Positions 1 through 7,374 of a stretch of 26,128 nucleotides of DNA are shown piece after piece. Made by a program: the position numbers and the translations under genes. Under the pieces are notes generated by a model, which saw only the letters and a list, made by a program, of their open reading frames with translations, did not search any database and was not told the origin of the DNA. This DNA comes from an uncultured Collinsella sp. GTDB lineage: Bacteria; Actinomycetota; Coriobacteriia; Coriobacteriales; Coriobacteriaceae. The number at the start of each line of letters is the position of its first letter. Within the stretch, counting starts at the first letter, position 1. Location of the stretch: positions 1-26,128 of the forward strand of contig URTP01000011.1 in the NCBI GenBank assembly GCA_900550835.1, read 5' to 3'.

Positions 1-354
1 AGCCACGTCGCCAAGGTGAACCACCCGAGCCTGTCTGAGCACCCCGATCACGAGCTCTATCAGAAGTACTTTCCCAACGGCGGCGCTTCGATCTTCACCT
101 TTGAGATTAAGGGTGGCCAGGAGGCAGCTTGGAAGTTCATCGATCATTTGCAGGTGTTCTCGCTGCTCGCCAACGTGGCCGACGTCAAGTCGCTCGTCGT
201 GCACCCGGCTACCACCACGCACTCCCAGCTCTCTGCCGAGGAGCTCGCCGAGCAGAACATCACGCCCTCCACGATCCGTCTTTCCATCGGTACCGAGAAC
301 GCCGAGGACATCATTTGGGATCTGAAGCAGGCCTTCGCCGCGCTGGACGAGTAA
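1..354 (+). CDS. metY: O-acetylhomoserine sulfhydrylase, C-terminal part
   Basis: This is the 3' end of a gene that begins before the window; only the last 117 codons are visible, open from base 1. The product is a PLP-dependent enzyme of the Cys/Met metabolism family that makes homocysteine from O-acetylhomoserine and sulfide in the cytoplasm. The visible part has the family's C-terminal signature: SLVVHPATTTHSQL, then a helix with LSAEEL, then IRLSIGTENAEDIIWDLKQAF, which matches the end of MetY/cystathionine gamma-synthase-like proteins. The PLP lysine lies upstream, outside the window. A strong terminator follows at 417-455, so the gene ends its transcription unit. A cystathionine gamma-synthase or gamma-lyase is the alternative, but the C-terminus reads most like MetY. 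Confidence 0.85.
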   Translation, partial: SHVAKVNHPSLSEHPDHELYQKYFPNGGASIFTFEIKGGQEAAWKFIDHLQVFSLLANVADVKSLVVHPATTTHSQLSAEELAEQNITPSTIRLSIGTENAEDIIWDLKQAFAALDE

Positions 355-416
355 GGCGACTTGTGCAAGGACCCCTTGCGACTCGATAGGTATAACTGCA
401 TAAAATGCCTGCTCAA

Positions 417-455
417 GGCGCCTGCGCAAGCAATGGTTGCGCAGGCGCCTTTTTT
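417..455 (+). terminator. Rho-independent terminator after metY
   Basis: A perfect 13-bp stem (GGCGCCTGCGCAA at 417-429 with its complement at 437-449), a 7-nt loop and six T at 450-455. It is placed 62 bp after the metY stop. Confidence 0.93.
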
Positions 456-666
456 GCATAGGAAGGGCGCTATTACAGGGTTTTTGGCATGCTTTATGCA
501 TTCGAGTTGTGGAAAACTCCTGTTGAGAGGATGTGAGTTTTACGCAATTGACGTGCGCCTTTTGAGTAAAACCGCAGGTCGCGATTTGCTCGAGGTACTA
601 TGCAGCGCGATCGAATCACACGCAGCTCAAACGCAGCAAAAACGCACTACGGAGGTTTCCAGCTAC
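456..666 (+). other. Leader region of the secreted-protein gene
   Basis: AT-richer spacer between the metY terminator and the gene at 667. A ribosome binding site GGAGG lies at 651-655, 11 nt before the ATG. A TTGACG hexamer occurs near 549, but I see no acceptable -10 box at the right distance, so no promoter is called. The reading frame is open without a stop back to 361, but that stretch crosses the terminator and codes for nothing recognisable. Confidence 0.4.
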
Positions 667-1443
667 ATGAGGATCGATTCACGAAAACCGAAAGCCGCTG
701 CCCTTTCCGCCGCTCTGACCGTGGCACTTTTGGCGGGCGCCGGTGCAACTGATGCCCACGCCGCAACACTGTCCGATACGGTTGGATCTACGCCGTCCGA
801 GACGACGCTGGTACAGCCCGTTGATTATCGCGGCGATGGTTATGGTTCCATGCAGGAGTGGAACGCCTCGATGGAGGCCAAGCGCGATTCCCTTGAGATA
901 CGCGCTCAGATTATCCTAAACATGTATGGTGACTATGCCACCGATGACGAGCGCGCTGTGCTGCAGGGTTGTATCGATGGTGCGGGCAGCCTTTTGACGA
1001 TGGGGGAGGTCGACGCGAAGTCGACCGAGCTCGATGAGCTGCGCACTGTGCTTGAGAATGCCAAGCGCGAAGCGCTCGAGGTCGCTGCCGCCGAGGCGGA
1101 GGCTGCCGAGGCCGCCCAGGCTTCGTATTACAACGCCGGCTCCGGCTCGTCTTACACGTCTGCTGCGTATTACGCGAACGGCTCGGGTCTGACGCGCTCG
1201 AGCGGCGTCAATAACTATAACGGCCGCCGCGAGACTTATTACAGCAGCAACGTGTTGTATCACCACCGCACGGGCGAATGGACGCAGGATTCTGAGGGCT
1301 TCTGGCGCGATTCCGACGGCTATTACGTTGTTGCCGCGGGCGATATGGCCCAGGGCTCGACCTTTACGGGCTCCAAGGGTGATTGCAAGGTCTATGACTC
1401 CGGCTGCGCTGCCGGAACCACCGACTACTACACCGGTTGGTAA
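667..1443 (+). CDS. Secreted tyrosine-rich protein, 3D-like C-terminus
   Basis: A 258-aa exported protein with no gene name that I recognise. The ATG at 667 is chosen because GGAGG lies 11 nt upstream and because it opens directly into a signal peptide: a basic start (MRIDSRKPK), a hydrophobic stretch (ALSAALTVALLAGAGA) and a likely cleavage after DAHA near residue 33. Residues about 60-150 are mostly helical and charged, ending in an Ala/Glu-rich run. Then comes a low-complexity Ser/Gly/Tyr linker. The last 70 residues (SSNVLYHHRTGEW ... GYYVVAAGDMAQG ... KVYDSGCAAGTTDYYTGW) resemble the beta-barrel 'GxYxVAxxD...G..V.DSG...DYYxxW' layout of 3D/RlpA-like domains found in Gram-positive wall proteins. 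That assignment is an inference. There is no LPxTG or transmembrane anchor. A terminator candidate follows at 1462-1529. Confidence 0.75.
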   Translation: MRIDSRKPKAAALSAALTVALLAGAGATDAHAATLSDTVGSTPSETTLVQPVDYRGDGYGSMQEWNASMEAKRDSLEIRAQIILNMYGDYATDDERAVLQGCIDGAGSLLTMGEVDAKSTELDELRTVLENAKREALEVAAAEAEAAEAAQASYYNAGSGSSYTSAAYYANGSGLTRSSGVNNYNGRRETYYSSNVLYHHRTGEWTQDSEGFWRDSDGYYVVAAGDMAQGSTFTGSKGDCKVYDSGCAAGTTDYYTGW

Positions 1444-1461
1444 TCTGCCATAAGCAAAATA

Positions 1462-1529
1462 CGCACATGATGGGCGGGCGTCTTTACTGAGCTTTTAGGC
1501 AACGTAAAGCCGCCCTTTCTTTATGTGCG
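1462..1529 (+). terminator. Probable terminator hairpin
   Basis: A nested inverted repeat: CGCACAT (1462-1468) with ATGTGCG (1523-1529), GGGCGG (1472-1477) with CCGCCC (1510-1515), and TTTAC with GTAAA inside. TTTCTTT follows the inner stem at 1516-1522. It lies between the secreted protein and the small membrane protein. Confidence 0.6.
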
Positions 1530-1632
1530 CTTGAGTTAACAGAGCCCTTACCGTGGCGGTACGCTGGGCGTATGGATGCGGGGCACACTAGTTCATGAGA
1601 AATAGGGTCTTTCTCTTGGAGGAAGTGATCTT

Positions 1633-1839
1633 GTGAATGCTCGAGATATTGCCATTGCCGCCGTCGCGTTGATGCTTGGCTGCCTTGGTCCCACGGCCGC
1701 GCTCGTCGCGGGCATGCAGGGGACATGCGGGGCTGCTCCTATCGTGATCGGCGCGTTGATCGCGGCCACACTGCTGGGAAGCGCCGGTGTTGTCCTTTGT
1801 CGCGACGATGAGGACGAGGTTCCGGAGTCGCATCTCTAA
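1633..1839 (+). CDS. Small membrane protein, hypothetical
   Basis: A 68-aa protein that I do not recognise. The start is GTG at 1633; GGAGG at 1618-1622 lies 10 nt upstream and no ATG is in frame nearby. It has two hydrophobic segments, about residues 6-27 (IAIAAVALMLGCLGPTAALVAG) and 36-56 (APIVIGALIAATLLGSAGVVL), separated by a short loop with a cysteine, followed by an acidic tail (DDEDEVPESHL). This predicts a small hairpin-shaped inner-membrane protein with both ends on the same side. It stands alone between two hairpins, so it appears to be its own short transcript. No function can be assigned. Confidence 0.65.
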   Translation: MNARDIAIAAVALMLGCLGPTAALVAGMQGTCGAAPIVIGALIAATLLGSAGVVLCRDDEDEVPESHL

Positions 1840-1880
1840 CTGTTGCGAAAGTGACTGTTGGCCATGGCTGAATATGAAAA

Positions 1881-1910
1881 CCGCCGCAAGGGGAGTGCCC
1901 CTTGCGGCGG
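1881..1910. terminator. Bidirectional terminator between convergent genes
   Basis: A perfect 13-bp stem: CCGCCGCAAGGGG (1881-1893) and its complement (1898-1910) with loop AGTG. The plus side is followed by CTTTGCTCTT and the minus side by TTTTC, so it can serve both the small plus-strand gene and the minus-strand reductase that ends at 1949. Confidence 0.85.
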
Positions 1911-1948
1911 CTTTGCTCTTGAGGCTGTTGGCTGCGGTGCGTCGAGCG

Positions 1949-2863
1949 CTACCAGCTGGCCTCGATTTCGCGGATGCGCGAATAGAGCCATTCGTTTTGC
2001 GGCACTTGGATACCGTGCTTGGCCGCGAGGCGGCAGATGGTGCCCGCAAACTCATCAACCTCGGTTTTGCGCCTTGCGACGCGGTCTTGAGTCATCGAGG
2101 GCATGCCGGCGGGTTCGAGCCCCTCGATGAGGTGCACCATCTGCGTTAGGTCTGCCTCGGTCAGCTCAATGCCCTCGGCGTTGGCGACCGCAAGCGTTTC
2201 GCGCATGGCGGAAACAAAGCAGCGGCGCTGCTCGGAGCCCTGCTCCGTAGCGCTTCCGTAGGTGCCGCCGTAGGCCATACAGGTCTGGTTGATGCCGTCG
2301 TTGAGCATGAGTTTGGCCCACATGCGATGTGCGATGTCGTGCTCGACGGTATGGGCGATGCCGCAACGCGTGTAGAGCTCGTCGATGGCGATAACGGTTG
2401 CGGGGTCGGTGCCCGCTGCCGCACCAAAGCGGATCTCGCCGGCATTGGTATAGGTGAGCTCCCCGTTGAGGAATACGGCGTCCATGCCCTGGCAGATACC
2501 AAGGACGGTGTGCTCCCAGCCAAAGCGCTCGGCAATCTTCTGCTCGCTCGTGATGCCGTTGCACAGCGACGCGATCAGCGTGTCGGGTCCCACGACGCTT
2601 TCCAGGGTTTTGAGCACCACATCGAGCCCGGTTGTCTTGACCGTGAGGATGACCAGGTCGACGGGCGTCGCCTCGCTCGCGCGGACGGACTTGAGCGCGC
2701 AGGGCTTGCCGTTGACGGTGAGCGCATCACCTGCGTGGCGCTCAAAGCGCGCGTCGTCCATAACGTATTCGACGGCGTCGTTGCCGAGCGCTTGGGCGAT
2801 CATGCTGCCGTAGAGCAGGCCCACGCCGCCCTTGCCGATGAAGGCGACCTTGTTGATCTGCAT
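1949..2863 (-). CDS. Ketopantoate reductase-like (ApbA/PanE family)
   Basis: A 304-aa protein of the ApbA/PanE family, which reduces 2-dehydropantoate to pantoate with NADPH in coenzyme A synthesis. The start at 2863 gives MQINKVAFIGKGGVG; GGGGAG lies 9 nt upstream of this ATG, whereas an ATG nine bases earlier sits directly on the ribosome binding site. Features seen: an N-terminal Rossmann GxGxxG variant (GKGGVG), the mid-protein LTVKTTGLD strand, the catalytic-lysine region MWAKLMLNDGINQTCMAYGG near residues 180-200, and the C-terminal SMTQDRVARRKTEVDEFAGTI and VPQNEWLYSRI blocks of the family. The second Gly-rich residue is K instead of the common A/G. Many genomes carry several paralogues acting on other 2-keto acids, so PanE itself is not certain. 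A hairpin at 2881-2907 lies just upstream. Confidence 0.85.
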   Translation of the reverse strand: MQINKVAFIGKGGVGLLYGSMIAQALGNDAVEYVMDDARFERHAGDALTVNGKPCALKSVRASEATPVDLVILTVKTTGLDVVLKTLESVVGPDTLIASLCNGITSEQKIAERFGWEHTVLGICQGMDAVFLNGELTYTNAGEIRFGAAAGTDPATVIAIDELYTRCGIAHTVEHDIAHRMWAKLMLNDGINQTCMAYGGTYGSATEQGSEQRRCFVSAMRETLAVANAEGIELTEADLTQMVHLIEGLEPAGMPSMTQDRVARRKTEVDEFAGTICRLAAKHGIQVPQNEWLYSRIREIEASW

Positions 2864-2880
2864 GTGAATCATCTCCCCAT

Positions 2881-2907
2881 AAAAAGGCGCCCGCGTATGG
2901 GGCGCCT
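2881..2907 (-). terminator. Terminator or attenuator hairpin in the reductase leader
   Basis: On the minus strand a stem of about 8 bp (AGGCGCCC against GGGCGCCT, 2885-2907) is followed by five U (2881-2885), then almost at once by the ribosome binding site of the reductase. It either ends the transcript of the upstream cyclase gene or attenuates read-through into the reductase. Confidence 0.6.
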
Positions 2908-2980
2908 GATGGATTGTATGCCGCCGGGCCATGTCGCGTGCACCGGATGGCCGTATTTAGAAGAACAAACGCATGGGAAC

Positions 2981-3751
2981 TTATGACGCGGGGCAGACCG
3001 CAAAGACACGTGCGGGATATCCGACGCCATCACGCACCTTGGGGAAGGTGCAGAAGATGACGGCGCCCGTGGCGGGAAGCTCGTCTAGATGGTCCATGAC
3101 CTCGATCTGATAGCGATCGACCGAGAGGATGTACTGTTCGCCGGGGTAGGGGTAGGCGTCCTCACGCGTGGTCACGCTCGCCGGGTCGGTGTCAGCCGGC
3201 TCGTGGCCGATGGCGCCGATGTCGCGCTCTTCAACGAGCCACTTGATGGCGTCGAGGTCCCAGCCGGGGTAGTGGGGCTGGCCGTCCTCGTCCTTGTTCT
3301 CGAGGTCGGCGAGCTTGGACCAGTCGGAGCGGAAGGCGACGAAAGCGTCCTCGGGAATGCGACCGTGCTCATCCTCCCAAGCTTTGAGGTCCTCGATGGT
3401 CAGGATAAAGTCGGGATTCGCGGCGCACTCCTCGTGCTTGTCGATCACGCAGAGCGGATGCATAAACTCGATGGGTTCAATCTCTCCAAGGGAACGGCCG
3501 TCAACATGGAAGTGGCGCGGTGCGTCGACATGCGTGCCGTACTGCGAAGCAACCGAATACTGGAAGCAACGCATGGGGGCGAGCATGTCCTCGGGCGTGC
3601 CGGGCAGGTAGTCGAAGAGCTTGGTGGACTCAAACGGCTTAAAGCCAAACCAGTGCGGGGTGTCGCATGAGAGCGTGTGGGTGAGGTCGACCCAGCGATA
3701 ATCGTTGCTTTTGAGCTGGGAGGCGAGGTTCCAAAGGTCGAGCGCGGGCAT
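2981..3751 (-). CDS. Cyclase-family (kynurenine formamidase-like) hydrolase
   Basis: A 256-aa protein of the metal-dependent 'cyclase' family (PF04199), which includes arylformamidases that cleave N-formyl and cyclic amide substrates. The ATG at 3751 is preceded by AAGGAG with 7-nt spacing. The family signature is clear: VDLTHTLSCDTPHW at the N-terminus, then the metal-binding motif YGTHVDAPRHF around residues 71-81, with GTHxDxPxH giving the His-Asp-His ligands. A further conserved block is IGAIGHEPADTDPAS near residues 175-190, and the C-terminus has LPATGAVIFCTFPKVRDGVGYPARVFAV. The substrate cannot be told from sequence; no tryptophan-catabolism genes are nearby. It lies 117 bp upstream of the reductase on the same strand, separated by a hairpin. 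Confidence 0.85.
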   Translation of the reverse strand: MPALDLWNLASQLKSNDYRWVDLTHTLSCDTPHWFGFKPFESTKLFDYLPGTPEDMLAPMRCFQYSVASQYGTHVDAPRHFHVDGRSLGEIEPIEFMHPLCVIDKHEECAANPDFILTIEDLKAWEDEHGRIPEDAFVAFRSDWSKLADLENKDEDGQPHYPGWDLDAIKWLVEERDIGAIGHEPADTDPASVTTREDAYPYPGEQYILSVDRYQIEVMDHLDELPATGAVIFCTFPKVRDGVGYPARVFAVCPAS

Positions 3752-3914
3752 GGGCGGCTCCTTTCATCGGGCTTTTTGCTGATGTTAAAGCGGTGCCGTG
3801 ACAGCTCGATTTCTGCTGCGTTACGATACGTTCTCGATTGCGATTCCACGATGTTTCGGCCGCGTGACCATTGTGTTTCGCCTTGCCGGGGCGCTGATGG
3901 CGAAAGGAGGGGCC

Positions 3915-5105
3915 GTGCAATATCGCGTTGACCCCAAAAGTGGTAACCGAATATCCGCTCTGGGTCTGGGCTGCATGAGATTTCCCGGTGCGCCGGGACA
4001 CCCCGATGCGAAGACAGCCGATGCCATCATTTCCCGTGCGGTGGAGCAGGGGATTAATTATCTGGATACCGCGTATCTCTATCCCGGTAACGAGGTGTGC
4101 GTGGGCGCCTCACTTGAGCGCCTGGGTCTGCGCGACCGCGTGTTGCTCGCGACTAAGTTGCCGCACGCTTCGTGCAAGTGCGCGGAGGATTTCGACCGGT
4201 TCTTCGACGAGCAACTGCGCCGCCTGCGGACCGACCATATCGACTATTACCTTATGCACAACATCACTTCGCCCGCCCAGTGGGAGCGCGTGGTGGCGTT
4301 GGGCATCGAAGACTGGATTGCGCACCAAAAGGCTGCGGGGCGTATTCGCCAGATAGGTTTTTCGTATCACGGCAGTGCGGCGGACTTCCTGACGATGCTC
4401 GACGCGTATGACTGGGATTTTTGCCAGATTCAGTACAACTACGCTGGAGAGCGCTACCAAGCGGGAACGGCGGGACTTATAGCAGCCGCCGAGTGCGGGC
4501 TCGCGGTGTTTGTGATGGAACCGCTTTTGGGCGGACGCCTGGCGGGCAAGCTGCCTCCGCGGGCCCGCGCCGTGCTCGATGACGTACGCGATCCGTACCT
4601 GAAGACGCCGGCTGCTTGGGGCCTTTCGTGGGTGTGGAACCATCCTCAAGTCACGATGCTGCTTTCGGGCATGACCGATACCGCGCAGGTGGACGAGAAC
4701 GCGGTGCTGGCCGATCGGGCCCTGCCGGATTCGATGACAGCCGCTCAGCTCGATACCATCGCACGCGTGCTGGCGGAGTTTGAAAAATCGAATCGCGTGC
4801 CCTGCACGGGATGCGGCTACTGCATGCCATGTCCCAAGGGTATTAACATTCCCGGCTGCTTTGCCGCTTACAACGCGAGCTATGCGCACAGCTGGTTTAC
4901 GGGGCTGTCGCAATACTTTACGGCGAGCGCGGTGCGCACGAGCGAGCCCAAGCTCGTGAGCAATTGCGTCAAGTGTGGCAAATGTGCGCGTCACTGCCCG
5001 CAACACATCGATATCCCCGAGCGTCTCGACGACGCGCGCCGACGTTTCCAGCCTGGCCCCGTGACGGCGGTGCTCAAGGCCTTCGGCAAAACTCGCTCCT
5101 CATGA
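3915..5105 (+). CDS. Aldo/keto reductase with C-terminal 2x[4Fe-4S] domain
   Basis: A 396-aa two-domain protein. Start GTG at 3915 is chosen because AGGAGGGG lies directly upstream and the product then begins MQYRVDPKSGNRISALGLGCMRFPG, the normal family start. The first ~280 residues form an aldo/keto reductase barrel: the catalytic Asp/Tyr in YLDTAYLYPGNE (about residues 50-61), the Lys in LLATKLP, and the His in DYYLMHN. The C-terminal part has two cysteine clusters, CTGCGYCMPCPKG (from about residue 297) and CVKCGKCARHCPQHIDIP (from about 351), typical of bacterial ferredoxin-type iron-sulfur clusters. Such fused proteins probably couple NAD(P)H or flavin/ferredoxin electrons to carbonyl reduction, but substrates are mostly unknown. 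The next gene is another oxidoreductase, separated by a structured leader. Confidence 0.93.
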   Translation: MQYRVDPKSGNRISALGLGCMRFPGAPGHPDAKTADAIISRAVEQGINYLDTAYLYPGNEVCVGASLERLGLRDRVLLATKLPHASCKCAEDFDRFFDEQLRRLRTDHIDYYLMHNITSPAQWERVVALGIEDWIAHQKAAGRIRQIGFSYHGSAADFLTMLDAYDWDFCQIQYNYAGERYQAGTAGLIAAAECGLAVFVMEPLLGGRLAGKLPPRARAVLDDVRDPYLKTPAAWGLSWVWNHPQVTMLLSGMTDTAQVDENAVLADRALPDSMTAAQLDTIARVLAEFEKSNRVPCTGCGYCMPCPKGINIPGCFAAYNASYAHSWFTGLSQYFTASAVRTSEPKLVSNCVKCGKCARHCPQHIDIPERLDDARRRFQPGPVTAVLKAFGKTRSS

Positions 5106-5190
5106 CCCTTTTATATCTTGTGATGGAATAGTTCCTGTTTGCGGAAGAATAGGGCGATAGCAGGAACTATTTCGTCGCAACTGAAGGGGG
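5106..5190 (+). promoter_or_regulatory. Structured leader, hairpin copy 1
   Basis: Arms at 5118-5137 (TTGTGATGGAATAGTTCCTG) and 5161-5180 (CAGGAACTATTTCGTCGCAA) pair over all 20 positions, three of them G-U. The loop is 23 nt and begins TTTGCG. CCCTT at 5106-5110 can pair with AAGGG in the ribosome binding site of the next gene (5184-5190). A second copy with compensating changes lies at 6265-6354. No U-run follows, so it is not a standard terminator. A regulatory RNA leader is the favoured reading; a MITE/REP-like DNA repeat is the alternative. Confidence 0.6.
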
Positions 5191-5196
5191 GCTGTC

Positions 5197-6216
5197 GTGG
5201 GCCATCGGGATTCATGTGATGATTTGCGTGAGGTTCGTTGGGGCGTTTTGGGCGCTGGGCACATTTCGCATCGATTTGCATCGTCGCTCAAGAAGGTCGA
5301 CGAGGCACGGCTGGTGGCTGCGGCCGGCCGCACTCCTGCACATGTCGAGGAATTTTGTCGAGCGTTTTCGATTGATGCCGCGCACAGTTATGCCACGGCT
5401 GACGATAGCGGCGATGCGGCTTATGATGCGTTGATTGCCGATCCCGATGTCGATGCAATCTACTTGGCTATTCCGCATGGCATGCATGCGCATTGGGCTT
5501 GTCGGGCACTGCGCGCGGGAAAGGCCGTGCTGTGCGAAAAGCCGGCCGTTTTGAATGAAGAAGAGGCCCATGCGATCGCCTCTGTTTCCCGTAAGTGCGG
5601 TGTGCCGTTTATGGAGGCGATGAAAAATCGGTTTTGTCCGATGCATACTCGCGTGAAGGGTTTGCTTGCGTCGGGCGAGCTCGGCTGTATCGTCTCGATC
5701 GAAAGCGTGCAAAAACTCGATTATGGTGAGTCCCCTTCGAGTTATCTGCTCGATCCGTTGCAGGGTGGCTGTCTATATGACATGGGCTGCTATGCGGTCG
5801 GGTGGTTTGAGGATTTGCTTGCGGGTGCGTGCGATGTTTCGTCTCGTGAAGTTCGCTGGCGTGACGTATTAGGCGGCCGCGTGGATTGGGCCGATGAGAT
5901 CCATATGAGTGTCGGCGGTATACCCATTCATATGGTGTGCGACGGCAAAGCAGCATATGAAAGCCGCTTAATGATTGCTTGCGAACGGGGTTCGGTGGAA
6001 ATCGAGCGCCTCCATCGCCCCGAGCTCGCCCATGTGAAGTACTCCGACGGACGAATGCTCGAAATTAATGCCCCGTTTGATGTCGATGATTTCTACGGCG
6101 AAATTCAGCATGCGACGCAGCTCGTCCAGACGGGAGAGCTTGAAAGCCCCGTTATGCCTCTTGCCGCCACGCAGCGCTGCGCGCAGATAATCGATGCGAT
6201 TCGCTTGACGCTCTAG
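5197..6216 (+). CDS. Gfo/Idh/MocA family oxidoreductase
   Basis: A 339-aa NAD(P)-dependent dehydrogenase of the glucose-fructose oxidoreductase/inositol dehydrogenase family. GTG at 5197 is the start, with AAGGGGG at 5184-5190. The N-terminal Rossmann fold shows REVRWGVLGAGHISHRFASSL (GxGxI motif). The family EKP motif appears as VLCEKPAV near residue 112-118, with the lysine that is usually catalytic. EAMKNRFCP and later GGCLYDMGCYAVGW match the dihydrodiol-dehydrogenase-like subgroup that acts on cyclic polyols or sugars. The substrate is unknown. Codon use is slightly more AT-rich than in neighbours. It is bracketed by two copies of the same covarying hairpin, one before it and one before the next gene. 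Confidence 0.9.
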   Translation: MGHRDSCDDLREVRWGVLGAGHISHRFASSLKKVDEARLVAAAGRTPAHVEEFCRAFSIDAAHSYATADDSGDAAYDALIADPDVDAIYLAIPHGMHAHWACRALRAGKAVLCEKPAVLNEEEAHAIASVSRKCGVPFMEAMKNRFCPMHTRVKGLLASGELGCIVSIESVQKLDYGESPSSYLLDPLQGGCLYDMGCYAVGWFEDLLAGACDVSSREVRWRDVLGGRVDWADEIHMSVGGIPIHMVCDGKAAYESRLMIACERGSVEIERLHRPELAHVKYSDGRMLEINAPFDVDDFYGEIQHATQLVQTGELESPVMPLAATQRCAQIIDAIRLTL

Positions 6217-6264
6217 GCTGCGGTGCTGGTGCTCAAGGGGGCTCGGCGGACCTTGCCCCTGATG

Positions 6265-6354
6265 CCCCTTTTATATCTTGCGGTGGAATACGGTCTGTTT
6301 GCGCCAAAATAAGGCACCAATAGACCGTATTTCACCGCAACTGATGAGGGGGAG
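6265..6354 (+). promoter_or_regulatory. Structured leader, hairpin copy 2
   Basis: Arms at 6278-6297 (TTGCGGTGGAATACGGTCTG) and 6321-6340 (TAGACCGTATTTCACCGCAA) pair over all 20 positions, two of them G-U. The loop is 23 nt and again begins TTTGCG. The 5' flank CCCCTTTTATATC is shared with copy 1. CCCCTT (6265-6270) can pair with GAGGGG of the ribosome binding site (6346-6351). Against copy 1, arm positions 6, 14, 15, 16 and 17 change on both sides so that pairing is kept. Confidence 0.6.
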
Positions 6355-6360
6355 TTGGAG

Positions 6361-7227
6361 ATGCTGACGATCGGGTGTCATCTTTCGACGACGAAGGGCT
6401 ATCGGGCGATGGGGGAGACGGCGTTGTCCATTGGCGCCAATACCTTTGCGTTCTTTACGCGCAACCCGCGCGGTGGCAAGGCAAAAGACTTTGACATGGA
6501 TGACGTGGCGGCTCTGCGCGAGCTTATGGCACAAAACGACTTTGGACCGCTGGTGGCGCATGCCCCGTATACCTATAACCCCTGCTCGGCCAAAGAGCGG
6601 GCGCGCGAGTTTGCCCTGGAGGCCATGGCAGAGGACCTGCGGCGCATGGAAGCGCTGCCCGGCAACTACTACAATTTTCACCCCGGTGCGCATGTGGGAC
6701 AGGGGGCGGACGCCGGCATTCAGATGATTGTCGACACACTGTGCCAGGTGATGTTTGAGGGGCAGCAGACGACGGTATTGCTCGAGACCATGGCAGGCAA
6801 GGGCACCGAGGTGGGCCGTAGCTTTGAAGAGCTGGCGTGCATTATCGAGGGCGTTGCCGCCAAGTGCCCAGAGCTGTCCGATAAGCTGGGCGTTTGTTTG
6901 GACACCTGCCATGTGAACGATGCCGGCTACGACATCATCCATGATCTGGACGGCGTACTCGACGAGTTCGATCGCGTGGTGGGTATCGATCGCTTGCATG
7001 CTGTACACATCAACGATTCGAAGAACCCTTGTGGCGCCCATAAAGATCGTCACGAGTGCATCGGCAAGGGATACCTTGGCAGCGAGGAATTTGGTGGCGG
7101 TATGCAGGTTATGCAGAATATTGTATCGAATGGCCGTTTGCGTTCACTGCCGTTTATTTTGGAGACTCCGAACGAACTTGCAGGTTATGCAGCTGAAATT
7201 AGACTATTAAGGTCATTGCAGCAGTAA
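6361..7227 (+). CDS. nfo: Deoxyribonuclease IV (AP endonuclease)
   Basis: A 288-aa endonuclease IV, which cuts the backbone 5' of abasic sites in base-excision repair using three zinc ions. ATG at 6361 is preferred: GAGGGGGAG ends 6 nt upstream, and the product starts MLTIGCHLSTTKGY as expected; a TTG two codons earlier would overlap the ribosome binding site. Metal-ligand motifs of the TIM barrel are visible: GCHLS, VAHAPYTYNPCS, YYNFHPGAH, LLETMAGKGTEVG, GVCLDTCHVNDAGYD, VHINDSKNPCGAHKDRHECIGKGYLG and LPFILETPNE. Length is normal for the family. It follows the oxidoreductase in the same direction behind its own structured leader; a functional link between the two genes is not evident. Confidence 0.95.
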   Translation: MLTIGCHLSTTKGYRAMGETALSIGANTFAFFTRNPRGGKAKDFDMDDVAALRELMAQNDFGPLVAHAPYTYNPCSAKERAREFALEAMAEDLRRMEALPGNYYNFHPGAHVGQGADAGIQMIVDTLCQVMFEGQQTTVLLETMAGKGTEVGRSFEELACIIEGVAAKCPELSDKLGVCLDTCHVNDAGYDIIHDLDGVLDEFDRVVGIDRLHAVHINDSKNPCGAHKDRHECIGKGYLGSEEFGGGMQVMQNIVSNGRLRSLPFILETPNELAGYAAEIRLLRSLQQ

Positions 7228-7288
7228 TGACTGTCATAAAGTAGAGTATTCCATTCACGTTATGGGTTTGTTTCAATCAGTTTTCTCA

Positions 7289-7317
7289 TTGCAGATTCGT
7301 AATTCCGGGTGCATAAT
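7289..7317 (+). promoter_or_regulatory. Sigma70-type promoter of the amino-acid importer
   Basis: TTGCAG at 7289-7294 and CATAAT at 7312-7317 with an exact 17-bp spacer, about 58 bp before the lipoprotein start. It begins after the nfo stop, so the ABC operon has its own promoter. Confidence 0.65.
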
Positions 7318-7374
7318 AGCCAACAGTTTTTGCAGACCTCTGAATCAAACGAGGTCACCGGAAGGAGACTGATT

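Noticed and set aside
549..590. Promoter at the TTGACG near 549
   Set aside because: No -10-like hexamer at 16-18 bp; not strong enough to call.
361..666. Upstream extension of the secreted protein to 361
   Set aside because: It includes the metY terminator and would bury the signal peptide 102 residues inside the protein.
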